The translations under genes were made by a program, and so were the position numbers. From Cenococcum geophilum 1.58 (taxonomy: Eukaryota; Ascomycota; Dothideomycetes; Gloniales; Gloniaceae), in the NCBI GenBank assembly GCA_001692895.1, contig KV748208.1, positions 496,001-560,000 of the forward strand: 64,000 bases of DNA, read 5' to 3'. A model generated the notes under the pieces. The model was not told where the DNA came from, made no database searches, and saw nothing but the letters and a program-made list of their open reading frames with translations. Positions 9,893-20,106 of this stretch are shown piece by piece; the stretch's first letter is position 1, and each line of letters starts with the position of its first letter.

Positions 9893-11400
9893 TAAGTTTT
9901 CGCGTAGTTTATATTAATAAAGCCTATATTAGTGGCTCCGCTATCTTTAAGGATTTATACTTCCTTCTATTTTCTAAGTATTTAAATTTTGCTAAGTATA
10001 TTAAGGGATTTATATTGTATATTAGCGCTAAAAGAGCCTAAATACTTATACTCTTCCACTTTTTATTTTAAGGCGTAACTTAGCCTAAGGATAATTTATT
10101 TTCTAAATTAATTAAAGGCGAAGTACTTTATAGCGACTAAGTATAAGTTATAAAATGAGTATAATTTATAGAATAAGTGCGACTTAAGGACTAAAAGGAG
10201 CTATGGCGGACCTTTTTAAAAGGGTAAGTTTGGCAATCCCTTTAAATATATCCCTTTTTTCCATATCTAAAATATTCTCCATTTACGGCTTATATTCTTT
10301 ATTTATTAGTTTTTAAGGGTATATAGGGTTAAGTAGTGTTAAGGTTTATAGGGTTATATATAGGGCTTTTAGGTCTTAAAGACGGATCGCGCTTTAGAGT
10401 ATATATTAATTTTATAAAGTTTTAAACGTAAGGTGTAGTTAGCTTTAGGGAATAAGTCTATTTATTATATTAAAGGTCCTTATTAATTTGTTAACATATT
10501 ATAGCAAATTTAGGTACATCCTTTGGCAGTTCTCTACTTACTAACTATACTCTAATTTTATCTAAAATAGCTTAACGGAGAATAGTAACTCTAGCGGCTT
10601 TATTCTAATCTAGTTTGCTAATAAGGCCTAAAAATTCCAAAAAGAAACTAGTAAAGTCTCGGTTCCGTTATTATAGGTTTTTAAGTTTAGTAATAGCTAT
10701 ATATTCGCGGCTAGCGTTATTATATATTTATTCTAGTAAAGAGATAAAGATTTTAAAATTAATAAAGGTGCTATTACGGAAAAATGGGTCTATAGTTTAT
10801 ATAGCGTCTTTATTTAAATAAGACATTCTATAGCTAATCTTGCTAGCTTTAGTAGGGTATTAGTTATAGTTTATTAAAAGTTTAAGATGGAGCTTAGTTA
10901 TAAAGGGACGTAGGTTATTTTAATTTTTATTAAACATTAGGGGGTTAGGAAGCTTTTTAGATTTTATAGTAGGTATTAGGTTCGTTATAGGTATAGGTTA
11001 AGCTATTATTATTAGTTTAGGGTTTATATTTAATAGGTTAGGTTTATATATAGTTATTTTAATTTTATTTATAGATATTGCTATTAGGGTCTTTAACGTA
11101 AGTGCTTTAAGGTTATAAAGTTCTTTATAGATTGCTCCTATTAATTACTAGTGCTAAGTTTTTAATATCGCTCGCTATTGGGCCAAAGCATCTATAAAGC
11201 ACTGTTATATTATAGTTAACTATTCCCTAACTAGGGCTATAATACTTATAGTTAACGCGGAGGGTTTAAGTTTATTTACTATTTTAATAGTAGTTGTTTT
11301 AACGTAATATAGTATAAGGGCACTAAGAGACTTTAGGGAAGATTTAAAGAAATAATATAAATTCTATCTAAATCTAAGGGTATATAGCTCTCGCTAAGAA
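9893..11400 (-). pseudogene. Gypsy gag, zinc knuckle and start of protease
   Basis: On the minus strand from about 11300 down to 10450 lies a Gypsy-type gag. Its capsid helices run through LRPFITKLHLKL near 10910, then a YRMSYLNKDAI region, an INFKIFISLLE segment and an FTSFFLEFLGLISKLD segment near 10600-10660. A CCHC zinc knuckle in decayed form (RYGKKGYI, then RDCQT) lies at about 10236-10280. The protease active-site motif DSGAT is intact at 9931-9945. Stops are TAA/TAG at expected Gln positions. The frame stops at 9893, where the nested LTR element begins, and resumes at 6996. Confidence 0.83.
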
Positions 11401-11473
11401 CAAGACGTTACGTAAAGAAGAGAAAGGGAATAATAAGAGAATCGTATAATTAAATAGTTAGGGGCTTAGTAGT

Positions 11474-11657
11474 CGATGTATGCGTATATACGCACGCGGT
11501 CTTTAATAGACTTTAGTAGAATTTAATTAATCTAGTAGAATTTAGCAGAAGTTAATTAAGCTAGCAGAATTTGGCAGAATTTGGTTAAAGCGTTAGAATT
11601 TATCTGTTAAGTGTTTCACTAAGACATTCCTACTGTAACTGGGCTAGTCCCGTTACA
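11474..11657 (-). repeat. 5' LTR of the minus-strand Gypsy
   Basis: The outer edge is the near-palindrome TGTAAC...GTTACA at 11634-11657, a common start of fungal Gypsy LTRs (TGTAAC on the minus strand). The inner edge is uncertain; I placed it at a TGTATGCG segment by analogy. There is no second LTR in the window to confirm the length. Short repeats of TAGTAGAATTTAATTAA type fill 11510-11600. Confidence 0.5.
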
Positions 11658-14375
11658 ATTGCCTTATATAATCCACGCCAATATATAATACGCTAAGTAC
11701 TTTAGGTTAACTCTAAGCCTATTACCTTTCTTAAGTTTAAACTTCTATTTTATTAACCTAAATAGTACTAACATTTCTATTAGCATTAAAATACGTTATT
11801 TACTTCTCTAATCCTCTATTTTTTCTTCTAAATCTTTTAATATTATAATTACTACTCCTTTAATATAACCTACGAAGGCCGACGGCTTTGAAAACGGTCT
11901 ATCTGCTAAAACGCAAGGAACACTAAAATCTCTACCTTTTGGAATTTGTATACAATTTTAACCCAATATCCAAAACTCTTAATTAAAGTATTATACGATA
12001 GAGAAGAAGCAGATTAGTTATTCCCCAGAATTTTACAATAGTTAAATTCAAGGCGCAATTGCTATTTATTTGTTATCGCGGGCCTAGAATACGCAAAATA
12101 CTTGCTTAAAAAATTGGACCGGTTTTAAAGCCGTCGGCCTTCATATATATCTCTCTATAATTACTTAGTCTGGGATAACTCGTTTATCTAACTATAGGTA
12201 AAAACTCTTTTAATTATTTTTATCTCGCTATCTATACCACCTTTTGTATAATTTTACAAGCCTTTATAATCTTTTTATAAGGAAATAGTGTTTTATATAT
12301 CGTTTTTTAAATTTAGTTAAGATTTCTAAATTCTCTTATTATTCTAGTTCTTATAGCCATTTAGCCCTTAGTATACATACCCTTAGCCTATTAGTAACCT
12401 CTTATATAGATACTCTATTCTTTAAACATCTTGTATTTTAAACCCTTAATATCCTTTCTATTCTTACTTTGTAGTAATTCGCTCTTTAAATTCTATTTAG
12501 CTTTTTTCTAGCCTATATCTAGTAAGTAGATCTTTAAGATTCTTAAACCTTTAATTATAGTGTTGAATTTTTAACCTATAGGCTAAGCACTATACTCTTC
12601 TAATATACTAGACCTTATTCGTTCTTTAAAATCTTAGTTCCCTAAGAGCTTACGTTTTATACTTATCCACTCATTAGAATACTAAGCTACTACCTTAGTC
12701 TACTTAAACTCTTCCTTATCGGCTTGTTAGCTCCTTTTACCTATTTAATAGTTTTTCTCTCTAGCTATTTCTTCTATTCCTATAGACCCTTAGGTTTTTA
12801 GCCTTTTACCTTTATTAAGTAGTAAAGTAATACTAGCAACTATTTAAATACTCTTTCTTACGTTTTATAAAACGATAGATACTATATTTAATAGAGTTAT
12901 AACCCTTATTACCGATCCTTACTCTATAGCTATTTTGGTCTCTATCTCTATTATTACGTCCTTAAGGTTTACGTACTCCTAGTAAGCCGCCTCTATTGCC
13001 TTATTATTACTATATTCCGTATTTATTCTAAATAGGTTTATTAGATCCTTAGGTATATTATATTTATATATATCTTTCCTATACTAAAGCTTATCTTACT
13101 TATTACCCAATTCCTATATACTTTATAGTCCTCTTAACTTAGGTTCTTATAACCAATAGCTTACGCTATACTTAGCGTCTTTGTAAATTTAGTATATATT
13201 ATTATAATAAAAGCCGAAGTATTTAATTGAATACTCCTTTATTCCTCTAAGTATACTAATATTTTTTTAATACGTTTATATCTCAGGTGCCCCTTACTAT
13301 ATTAGTACTCTAACCGTTCCTATAGCCTCTAGTATAATATCCTTATTTTTTTATAATGTATATAAGCTCCTTTTTTAAACTATTTATTCTACTATAGAGT
13401 CTACCTAAACGTCTTCTACTACTAATATCCCTAGTTTAGCCTCTATTTCTTAGTCCTATAATTACTTAATCCTTAACCTTTAGGTTTCTATAGGTTTCTA
13501 TTTCCTTTTTTTTTAAAATTTTAGTACTACTTAAGTCTATTAGCTCTACGCCGTACTATAGTTTAAATACCTATTACTATACCTCCTTCGCGTACGCCGG
13601 TCTCTATTATTCTTTATTCTATAGCCGGTTATCTATCTTAATAGCTTACTTAATTAATTCTCTTATATCGCTTAGATCGTCTATTAGTATTATTATATTC
13701 TAAACTTTAGCCTTTAATCCTTATTAGTATTATACTATTAACGCCCCTTAATTTATTTAGTCTATACCGCAAATGTCTAAAACTGCGTTATATACTCTAT
13801 TGCTAATCCCTTTTATATAAGTTAATATGTCTTTCCTTTGGCCGTAGCTATTAATTCTAAGTCTTTATATATTTCTATAAGCTTACTAACTAATCTTTAC
13901 TGGCTTAAGAATATATACCGCGCCTTTAAATTAGTAGTTACTAATTTATTAACTTATATCTTTGTAAAATAGGGGTTAAACCACTCTAATACCTTTCCTG
14001 TTAGAAACAACCCTATATAGGCTACTTAGTTAATTAGTTTCGCTAACTTGCGTCCTTTATAACGAATCTTAAGTTATATTTATATAAGGAATCCTTTTAG
14101 CTTATATTTTCCTTCTATAAACCTTTTATTTAATAGCATCTTAATATCTTCTTTTTTAAAATCCGCGAGCTATTTAATAACGGCTAGTTAATTATTATCT
14201 ACCTATTCTATAAAACTCTTAAGTTATACTATTATAACTGTCTGTAAGCTGGTATTCTATATACTAGTATCTCCTCCTAACCTTAAGGAAGTTACTACTA
14301 TTGATAGTATTATAACCGGTTAAGTCTGCGCTTTAAATAGTACATTATTAACTTATTATTATAACTAGTATAACA
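11658..14375 (-). mobile_element. Minus-strand fragment of chromodomain-Gypsy family (gag and linker), cut at 11657
   Basis: The reverse complement aligns by eye with the first 2.6 kb of the full-length Gypsy at 19641-27537. It shows the gag start, the zinc-knuckle region, the Cys/Tyr-rich AFCYNN-like segment and the long linker up to the position equivalent to about 22700. It follows a related LTR (14376 onward). It ends exactly where the TGTAAC LTR of the other Gypsy starts, so that element inserted into it. A 271-bp MITE lies inside. RIP stops throughout. Confidence 0.82.
11873..12143. mobile_element. MITE 1, 271 bp, TA-flanked (Tc1/mariner-Fot1 type)
   Basis: Ends are inverted repeats of about 26 bp: CGAAGGCCGACGGCTTTGAA at the left, and the same sequence inverted with T for the first C at the right. 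TA dinucleotides flank both ends (11871-11872 and 12144-12145). Sequence on either side joins the Gypsy linker frame without a gap, so this is a clean insertion. No coding capacity. Confidence 0.88.
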
Positions 14376-14524
14376 AAGCCTTATAGGAAATACTACAGTA
14401 GACTTATTAATAGGCTAGGTATATAGATAACAATAGTTAATAAGCTTGATGGTAAAGTAAGTACCTAATAGATTAGCTCTAGTTATATTCTAAGATTTAC
14501 TATAAAGAAAGAACTATCTAGGTA
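14376..14524 (-). repeat. Gypsy LTR, inner part (interrupted by the 2.3-kb TIR element)
   Basis: The reverse complement matches the last ~150 bp of the LTRs at 19641-20063 and 27115-27537, including CCTAGATAGTTC, the TCTTAGAATATAA-ACTAGAG segment and the CTAAGGCTTTGTTA-like end. It continues beyond the inserted element at 16852. Confidence 0.82.
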
Positions 14525-14567
14525 CATTAGGAAATTTTTTTTTGGGCACGTTGTCGCAAGCGAAAAT

Positions 14568-14745
14568 CGGGGTCTGCAAAACCTGCGTAAGTCGCAATTT
14601 TGGCAATTTGCGGCAATTTGCAGCAATTTACTATAAATACACAAGTAGCCTGTGCAAATTGCTGTAAATACGCAAGTAGCCTGTGCAAGTTACTGCAAAT
14701 TGCTAAAATTGCTAAAATCGCGACTTAAGCAGACCCTAATTTTTG
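14568..14745. repeat. Subterminal inverted repeat in the 2.3-kb TIR element
   Basis: Segments containing GGGGTCTGC and AAGTCGCAATTTT (14570-14610) recur inverted at about 14705-14745 (AAAATCGCGACTTAAGCAGACCC). Between them are repeats of GCAATTTGC and GTAAATACGCAAGTAGCCTG. Subterminal repeats like these often bind transposase; that role is inference. Confidence 0.7.
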
Positions 14746-14755
14746 GCTGCAATAA

Positions 14756-15700
14756 AAATACCACAAAGCTCCGCACAAAGCTCTACTAAGGCTCTGCACG
14801 AAGCTCTGCACAAAGCTCTACATAAAGCTCTACACAAAGCTCTACACAAAGCTCTACACGAAGCTCTACACGAAGCTCTACACAAAGCTCTACACAAAGC
14901 TCTACACGAAGCTCTACACGAAGCTCTACACGAAGCTCTACACCGAAGCTCTACACGAAGCTCTATACAAAGCTCTACACGAAGCTCTACACGAAGCTCT
15001 ACACAAAGCTCTACACGAAGCTTTGCACGAGGCTCTACACGAGGCTCTACACGAAGGTCTGCGTACAGAGGCTCTACACGAGGCTCTACACGAAGCTCTG
15101 TACGAAGCTCTACACAAAGCTCTGCACGAAGCTCTACACAAAGCCCTGCACGAAGCTCTACACAAAGCTTTACGCGAGGCTTTACACAAGGCTCTATATA
15201 AAGCTCTGCGTACAGAGGCTCTATGCGAGGCTCTGTACGAAGCTCTGCACAAAGCTCTACACGAAGCTCTACACAAAGCTCTACACGAAGCTCTACACGA
15301 AGCTCTACACAAAGCTCTACACGAAGCTTTGCACAAGGCTCTACACAAGGCTCTACACAAAGGTCTACGTATAGAGGCTCTGCACGAGGCTCTACACAAA
15401 GCTCTATACAAAGCTCTACACGAAGCTCTGCACGAAGCTCTATATAAAGCCTGCACGAAGCTCTACACAAAGCTTTGCGCGAGGCTTTACACAAGGCTCT
15501 ATATAAAGGTCTGCGTACAGAGGCTCTATACGAGGCTCTATACGAAGCTCTGCATGAAGCTCTACACAAAGCTTTGCACGAGGCTCTACATAAGGCTCTA
15601 TACGAAGCTCTATATAGGGCTCTACACAAAGCTCTACGTATAGAAGCTCTACATAAGGCTTTACGCAAAGCTTTACGTACGGAGGCTCTACACAAAGCTC
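14756..15700. repeat. 12-bp minisatellite AAGCTCTACACA/G, copy 1, ~78 units
   Basis: Units read AAGCTCTACACG, AAGCTCTACACA and variants, with a phase-changing insert (GTCTGCGTACAGAGG or a RIP variant) near 15056, 15203, 15361, 15508 and 15632, which gives a higher-order period of about 150 bp. Because 12 is divisible by three, long open frames appear in several frames on both strands; I treat them as by-products. Confidence 0.95.
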
Positions 15701-16120
15701 TGTATTGGGTCCCCGCTATATTCCCAATAGCCTCTACATATGCCTCTACTAAGATACCCCTTATATACACCTAAATAGCTACCTTATTTTCTACCCTTCC
15801 TTATATCCTCCCTACCTAGGGAGACACTAGAACAACAGCTAGTAGACAACTATCACCAGAACCAGACGACCACCGTTTAAACGACTATCTAGCAAACGCT
15901 ATAAACGATTTAATTAACCGATCGATTAAATTAAACTAGAGCTTTAATATCGGCCCGTTGCCAAATTAAATTAAGGCCTCCTAGGTAGGCACCTTAGACG
16001 ACTACTGTTCGAATATATAGCTAGCGAACGGCCGTAGAGAACAATTTAAATTAATACAATTAATCGATTAATTAAATTAGGCGGAGCCTTCGATCGGGCC
16101 AACCTTTCCCCTAAATTATA

Positions 16121-16420
16121 GATAGGTAGATATAGACGGTAGTATAAACAGGAGGCACAGACAGTAGGCACAGACGGTAGGTATAAATAGGTAGGCATAG
16201 ACAGGTAGTATAGACAGGTAGGTACAGATAGGTAGGCATAGATAGTAGGTATAGACAGGTAGGCATAGATAGTAGGCATAGGTAGGTAGGTATAGGTAGG
16301 TATAGATAGATAGATAGATAGACAGACAGATAGACAGATAGGTAGGTAGGTAGATAGGTAGANAGGNAGATAGATAGANAGATAGATAGGTAGGNAGGCA
16401 GGNAGGNAGGCACTAGGCCT
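16121..16420. repeat. TAGG/TAGA/TATAGACAG microsatellite with ambiguous bases
   Basis: Runs of GGTAGGTATAGATAG and TAGATAGATAGACAGACAG type. Scattered single Ns fall at 16363-16433. Confidence 0.9.
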
Positions 16421-16851
16421 AGTTAGGAAATCNGTATATAGCNAGCAGATCGTTAGGAATACCGCCAATTAATAATTTAGAGCCTTTGTAAAGAGTATCC
16501 CCCTTATCTTAATTACTTAATAAATAGCTCTACATTTTATATAGTTATATAGAAATATAAAATATACAAAATATAAAATGTATAAAATATGCAAAATATG
16601 CAAAATATATAAAATATATAAAATATACAAAATGTGTAAAATATATAGGCTCTACACGTTTGCTGCGAGTTGCTATAAAATGCGTAGGCTCTATGCAGTT
16701 TGCTATAAGTTGCTATAAAATACGTAGGCTCTATGCAGTTTGCCGCAAAATGCGTAAACCGCACAAGACTATATACAACTGCCGCGACTGTACAGTTTGC
16801 CGCAAATTGCCGCAAACTGCAACAACGAGCCCGAAAAAAAATTTCCTAATG

Positions 16852-17095
16852 TAGGGACTGTGGTCCTTTAAATATATAACCGAACTATAAGGGATCTTTT
16901 ATCCCTTACTTAGGCTTATAACCCTTCCCTACTTATTAGTTTATCTCTCTCTATATATAGATATTACTATACTTTTTACTATATCGTCCTCTTCTATTAA
17001 CTCTTCTATAACTTATACTTAGCTTATTTACTCCTTACCGTATACCTAAGCAATATACCTTATACTACCTCCTAAGAAATATACTAAGTATATCA
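16852..17095 (-). repeat. Gypsy LTR, outer part (after the TIR element)
   Basis: The first bases (TAGGGACTGTGGTCCTTTAAATATATAACC) continue the LTR interrupted at 14524. The matching order in the intact LTR is GGTTATGTATTTAAAGGAC followed by TAATCCCTACCTAGATAG, read on the opposite strand. Beyond about 16890 the sequence diverges from the intact LTRs, so the outer edge is only estimated from LTR length. Confidence 0.5.
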
Positions 17096-17356
17096 GTACG
17101 TTAGTATATTGGTATGCCGCGTATTTCTATATTTCCTCGTTCCTATACTCCAAGTTATATATCTTTAATTTATTATATAACTTGGCTACCCCTTATCCTA
17201 TAGTTTAACCAGTTTTACCGCCTCTTGCACTATCGCTACTAACTCGTTTATATCTTCCCTAACTAGTCGTACTACTGCTAATATAAGGTTCGTAATAGGC
17301 TTAATACTCCTAGCGCCGTTATAGGTAGTATCTTATTATTCTGTCTACTGTAACTA
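17096..17356 (-). other. Start of internal region of another Gypsy copy, truncated
   Basis: It follows (on the minus strand) the LTR at 17357-17820. The sequence just inside that LTR resembles the post-LTR segment of the full-length copies. A short coding-like minus frame is present but too decayed to name. It seems to be cut by the neighbouring LTR. Confidence 0.35.
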
Positions 17357-17820
17357 TAATAGTAAATATATAATAAAGCCTTATAGGAAATACTACGGTG
17401 GATATATTAATAGGCTAGGTATATAGATAGAAGTAAAATAATAAGCTTTAACTAGTAGAGTATATATCTAATAGATTTACTCTAATTATATTCTAAGATT
17501 TACTATAAAGAGAGAACTATCTAAGTAAGGACTATAGTCCTTTAAATATATAACCGTACTCCTAAGAAATCCCTTTATATATAATATAGGTAAGGTATAT
17601 AAAGTATATAAAGTATATAAGTAGAGCTCGTAGATCTTATATATAATGGTATTATTACGTATTACCTAGATAGGGGGCTAAGTTAGGGGTTCAGCTAAGG
17701 ACTTGGCGCTATATATATAAATATATCCTTTTTTTCTACCTTCTTCTACTCCTTAGCTTAAAATTCAAGTTAATAGACTACTAATTGTATAGGCTTGCAC
17801 TCGTTATATTATAGTACTAG
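17357..17820 (-). repeat. Gypsy LTR, inner part (other half at 31033-31184)
   Basis: The reverse complement contains GGAGTACGGTTATATATTTA, a TACTTAGATAGTTC segment and the AAGGCTTTATTA end also seen in the LTR of the full-length Gypsy. It stops at 17820, where a 250-bp LTR begins, and continues at 31033 on the far side. The reunited LTR is about 600 bp, longer than the 423-bp LTR of the intact copies. Confidence 0.72.
17816..17820. repeat. 5-bp TSD (ACTAG), left copy
   Basis: ACTAG before the 17821 LTR; identical ACTAG at 31028-31032 after the second LTR. Confidence 0.9.
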
Positions 17821-18070
17821 TGTTACGGAAGTGGGCACGAGCTAGAATACAATGTACTAAACAGGGTAGTAATTAAAGAAGGCTACGTACGCGTAACTAT
17901 GCGTAGTTGATACAAAGACATTTAGATAAAGAAGAAGAGTCTTTATATGCTAGGTACGGGTATAAATAGGAGTTGTAGGGGAACGTACGTAGGTGTTTTA
18001 GGACGAATGTAAGTATAGGTTAAGAACGTTAAAACGCGTAGAGACGTGAGAACGTGTAAGTCCCGTAATA
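17821..18070. repeat. LTR, 250 bp (left)
   Basis: Matches 30778-31027 base for base apart from transitions. Contains the AAGAAGGCTACGTACGCGTA segment in both copies. Confidence 0.92.
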
Positions 18071-18479
18071 GTACCCCCCCCTTACTTCCGAGCTCCTGCG
18101 AGGCGTGTTATATTATATATATAGAAAAAAAAACCCTAATTAAGGGGAAAACTTTTTTGTTAGCCCTTCTCTGCCTTTCTACGTCCTCCGCTATATAGGT
18201 TCCTCTAGTTTAATCCTTCTATATTTAATTATTAGGCTATTAACTTATTAGGCCTAAAGTATAGCCTAGCTTCTATTACCAGCTATACTCCTATCCTCGC
18301 CACTTAGAGACGCATTGCTAAAGCTTATATAGTCCCTTTCTTACTTCTAGCAGCTCTACGGTCTTCCTTTATATATCTATATATAGTCCCTCCTCACTAG
18401 GTCTTATCTCGAGGCCAGTAGGGCCCCCCCTCTGTAGGGGGTATATCGTGTAGCGTATATAGGGGTAGGTAGGTAGGAA
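18071..18479. other. Non-coding interior of the non-autonomous LTR element
   Basis: Starts with a C-run (GTACCCCCCCC) directly after the LTR, then an A-run and pyrimidine-rich stretches. No open frame or homology recognised. Confidence 0.6.
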
Positions 18480-18685
18480 AAATAGATATCGGATTATAGT
18501 GCGGTATAGTATAGTATTTATAATAAGGTATCTTCTTAGTAGGTTCTTATTAATGCGGTGTAGTATTTGTATTATAGGCAGGTTCTTATTAGTGGTAGTA
18601 TAGTGCTAGCGTAGGTTCCGTAGGCATATCGGCACGGGATCTTATTAGATTTAGGTAGCAGTACGGTGCTAGCAACGTGTTTAGG
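18480..18685. repeat. ~68-bp minisatellite, left part (split by hAT)
   Basis: Contains GTAGGCATATCGGCACGGG, GGTAGCAGTACGGTGCTAGC and GGTTCTTATTA units that match the array at 29819-30500. Confidence 0.78.
18678..18685. repeat. 8-bp TSD of second hAT, left copy
   Basis: TGTTTAGG here versus TGTTCGGG at 29819-29826. The two differences (T/C, A/G) are the RIP-type transitions. Confidence 0.82.
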
Positions 18686-18949
18686 CAGTGTGTCCAACAG
18701 TTAGCTAGCTGCGAGCTTTAGCTTTTATAGCTGACTAACTGCGTCAATTAGACCGCTCGCTGTCAGCTAACTGTAAGGTAAGGTACGCTGACTGTTACGC
18801 TATTAGCTAGCTGTCCCAATTAGGAAATTGATATAGACTTTATGGTGTTTTATTGCGGATTTTTAGTAGTACCTCTTTATGTACAAATATTGACGTTACC
18901 CGATTAAATCCAACCCTAATTTACCTAATATAGTATTTAAATATAGCTA

Positions 18950-19640
18950 AATTCGTCCTGCGCACCCATAGAGGGCTAAAAAGGTAGAACGTTTGGTAGT
19001 GACGTTAGTGGTAAGGTTAAAAAGAAGGCATTGGTAAGGGCTCCGGAGGCTCTATTTCTATATTAGATTTAATTAAATATAGAGCTCTGTTAAATGTATC
19101 TTACTAAGCTAGCTTTTCTGCCTTTGTAGTTGGCTTATAGCCAGTAAGATTAATATCTAAGCTCGTTAACCAAGGTGTAGTTAAACCTCTATTAGAGTTA
19201 ATATAGTTAATTAAACTGCTTAATAAAAGGCCTTTAATTAACTACCATTTTTAATATTAATCTGCTTTAATTATGTCGGCCAATAGTTAATTACGCTTAT
19301 TAGTAATAATCCTTTTAGCTTAGCTAAAGGCTTATTTATATGTAGAGCTTATCGCTAGTATAAAGAACAGATTAAGGGCAATCTTAGCAAGTGTTAGATA
19401 AAGGATTTAATCGATTTTAAGCCACTAGTTAAGAGAATTAGGAATAACATTGTTCTACTTATTACCGTTATTAAAGCGGATCTTAATAAGCTTAAGGCCT
19501 GCGTTATAGTAGCGGTTAAGCTTACTAGTAAGCTTAATACGCTTTTAATTACGCTTTAAGGAAGTAAGGCTCTTATCTACGACTAAGGACTGTATATATT
19601 TATTAGCTAAATTATTATTAGATTTATAAAGAACCTTCCT
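18950..19640 (-). pseudogene. hAT transposase, C-terminal part with hATC domain
   Basis: The minus-strand frame continues from 27543. The hATC dimerisation domain is clear at about 19400-19210: a W near the start, then ILYLTLAKIALNLFFILAIS, then KRAFS/KRIITNKRN-like residues matching the hAT pattern of Leu-Ala-x2-Ala-x2-Leu-x-Ile-x-Ala...Arg-x-Phe-Ser. Stops are mainly TAA/TAG at Gln positions. Followed by a hydrophilic tail to about 18960. Confidence 0.85.
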
Positions 19641-20063
19641 TATTACAGACGCTTTAAGTACGATGTTGTGACTACTTGGGGAAGAGTCGGACGAAGCTAG
19701 TTGGTTGATTTAGGCACGGTTTAGAATAGAGCCGATAGAACTATGTGACGAGGAATAGTAACTAAGGTCATATAATGTTGTACGTAGTATACGTAGTGTA
19801 TAAGGGGAACGTACGTATAATACGTATAACACGTATATTACGTATAAGAAGGATTTTATAGGAGTATGGTTATGTATTTAAAGGACTATAATCCCTACCT
19901 AGATAGTTCCTTCCTTATAGTAATTCTTAAAATATAATTAGAGTTAATCTATTAGGCAACTACTCCACCAGTTATTATTACGTTATTAACTTTAACTTGC
20001 TTTACCTATATACCTAGCCTAATAATAAGCCTACCGTAGTTCCTACTATAAGGTTCCGTTACA
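19641..20063 (+). repeat. 5' LTR of Gypsy A (423 bp)
   Basis: Same length as the 3' LTR at 27115-27537; differences are transitions. Contains repeated ACGTATAA-type segments near 19815-19860. Confidence 0.92.
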
Positions 20064-20106
20064 TAATTACTACCTAGTTATAGTAATAAGTACAGAAAGT
20101 TAAATA

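Larger units (their letters stand above)
6263..11657 (-). mobile_element. Gypsy-type LTR retrotransposon, minus strand, truncated, carrying nested elements
   Basis: On the minus strand, starting from the LTR end at 11657, one reads in order: gag, a CCHC zinc knuckle (about 10236-10280), an aspartic protease with DSGAT (9931-9945), and the N-terminal part of a reverse transcriptase that stops at 6263. The protease is split by an LTR element at 7002-9892. The rest of pol (RT core, RNase H, integrase) is absent because the gag-only LTR element begins at 6262. It should resume to the left of the window if that element was a simple insertion. Confidence 0.85.
14525..16851 (+). mobile_element. TIR element with 12-bp minisatellite, copy 1 (2327 bp)
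   Basis: Both ends share an inverted repeat beginning CATTAGGAAATTTTTTTT and followed by GGGC-CGTTGT-GC, with TA on each side (14523-14524, 16852-16853). The interior has, in order: a subterminal inverted repeat and AATTTGCGGC-type short repeats, a ~0.95-kb 12-bp minisatellite, a ~350-bp unique-looking block, a TAGG/TAGA microsatellite with Ns, an AATATAAAATGTAT-rich stretch, and GTTTGCTATAAGTTGC-type subterminal repeats. No transposase is seen. TA target and TIRs suggest a non-autonomous Tc1/mariner-Fot1 relative. A second copy lies inverted at 31191-33564. Confidence 0.88.

Noticed and set aside
14756..15700. CRISPR-like array
   Set aside because: Units are contiguous 12-mers without spacers, in a eukaryotic-type repeat setting.
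14736..15774. Long open frames on both strands (up to 344 codons, Leu-Cys-Arg-Ala-Ser or Glu-Ala-Leu-His repeats)
   Set aside because: They lie wholly in the 12-bp minisatellite, whose three-divisible period opens several frames at once. No start context and no non-repeat domain.
16046..16468. Tyr-Leu-Ser-rich frames over 16046-16468 and 31629-31978
   Set aside because: Translations of a microsatellite with Ns; not genes.
16537..16854. Frames at 16537-16854 and 31188-31505 (Tyr/Phe/Ile-rich with Cys)
   Set aside because: They cover subterminal short repeats of the two TIR elements on opposite strands and mirror each other; no domain.
18660..18850. Palindromic TAGCTAGCTGC / GCTGACTGACTG repeats read as an independent element
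   Set aside because: They are subterminal repeats of the second hAT and recur at its other end (29718-29810).
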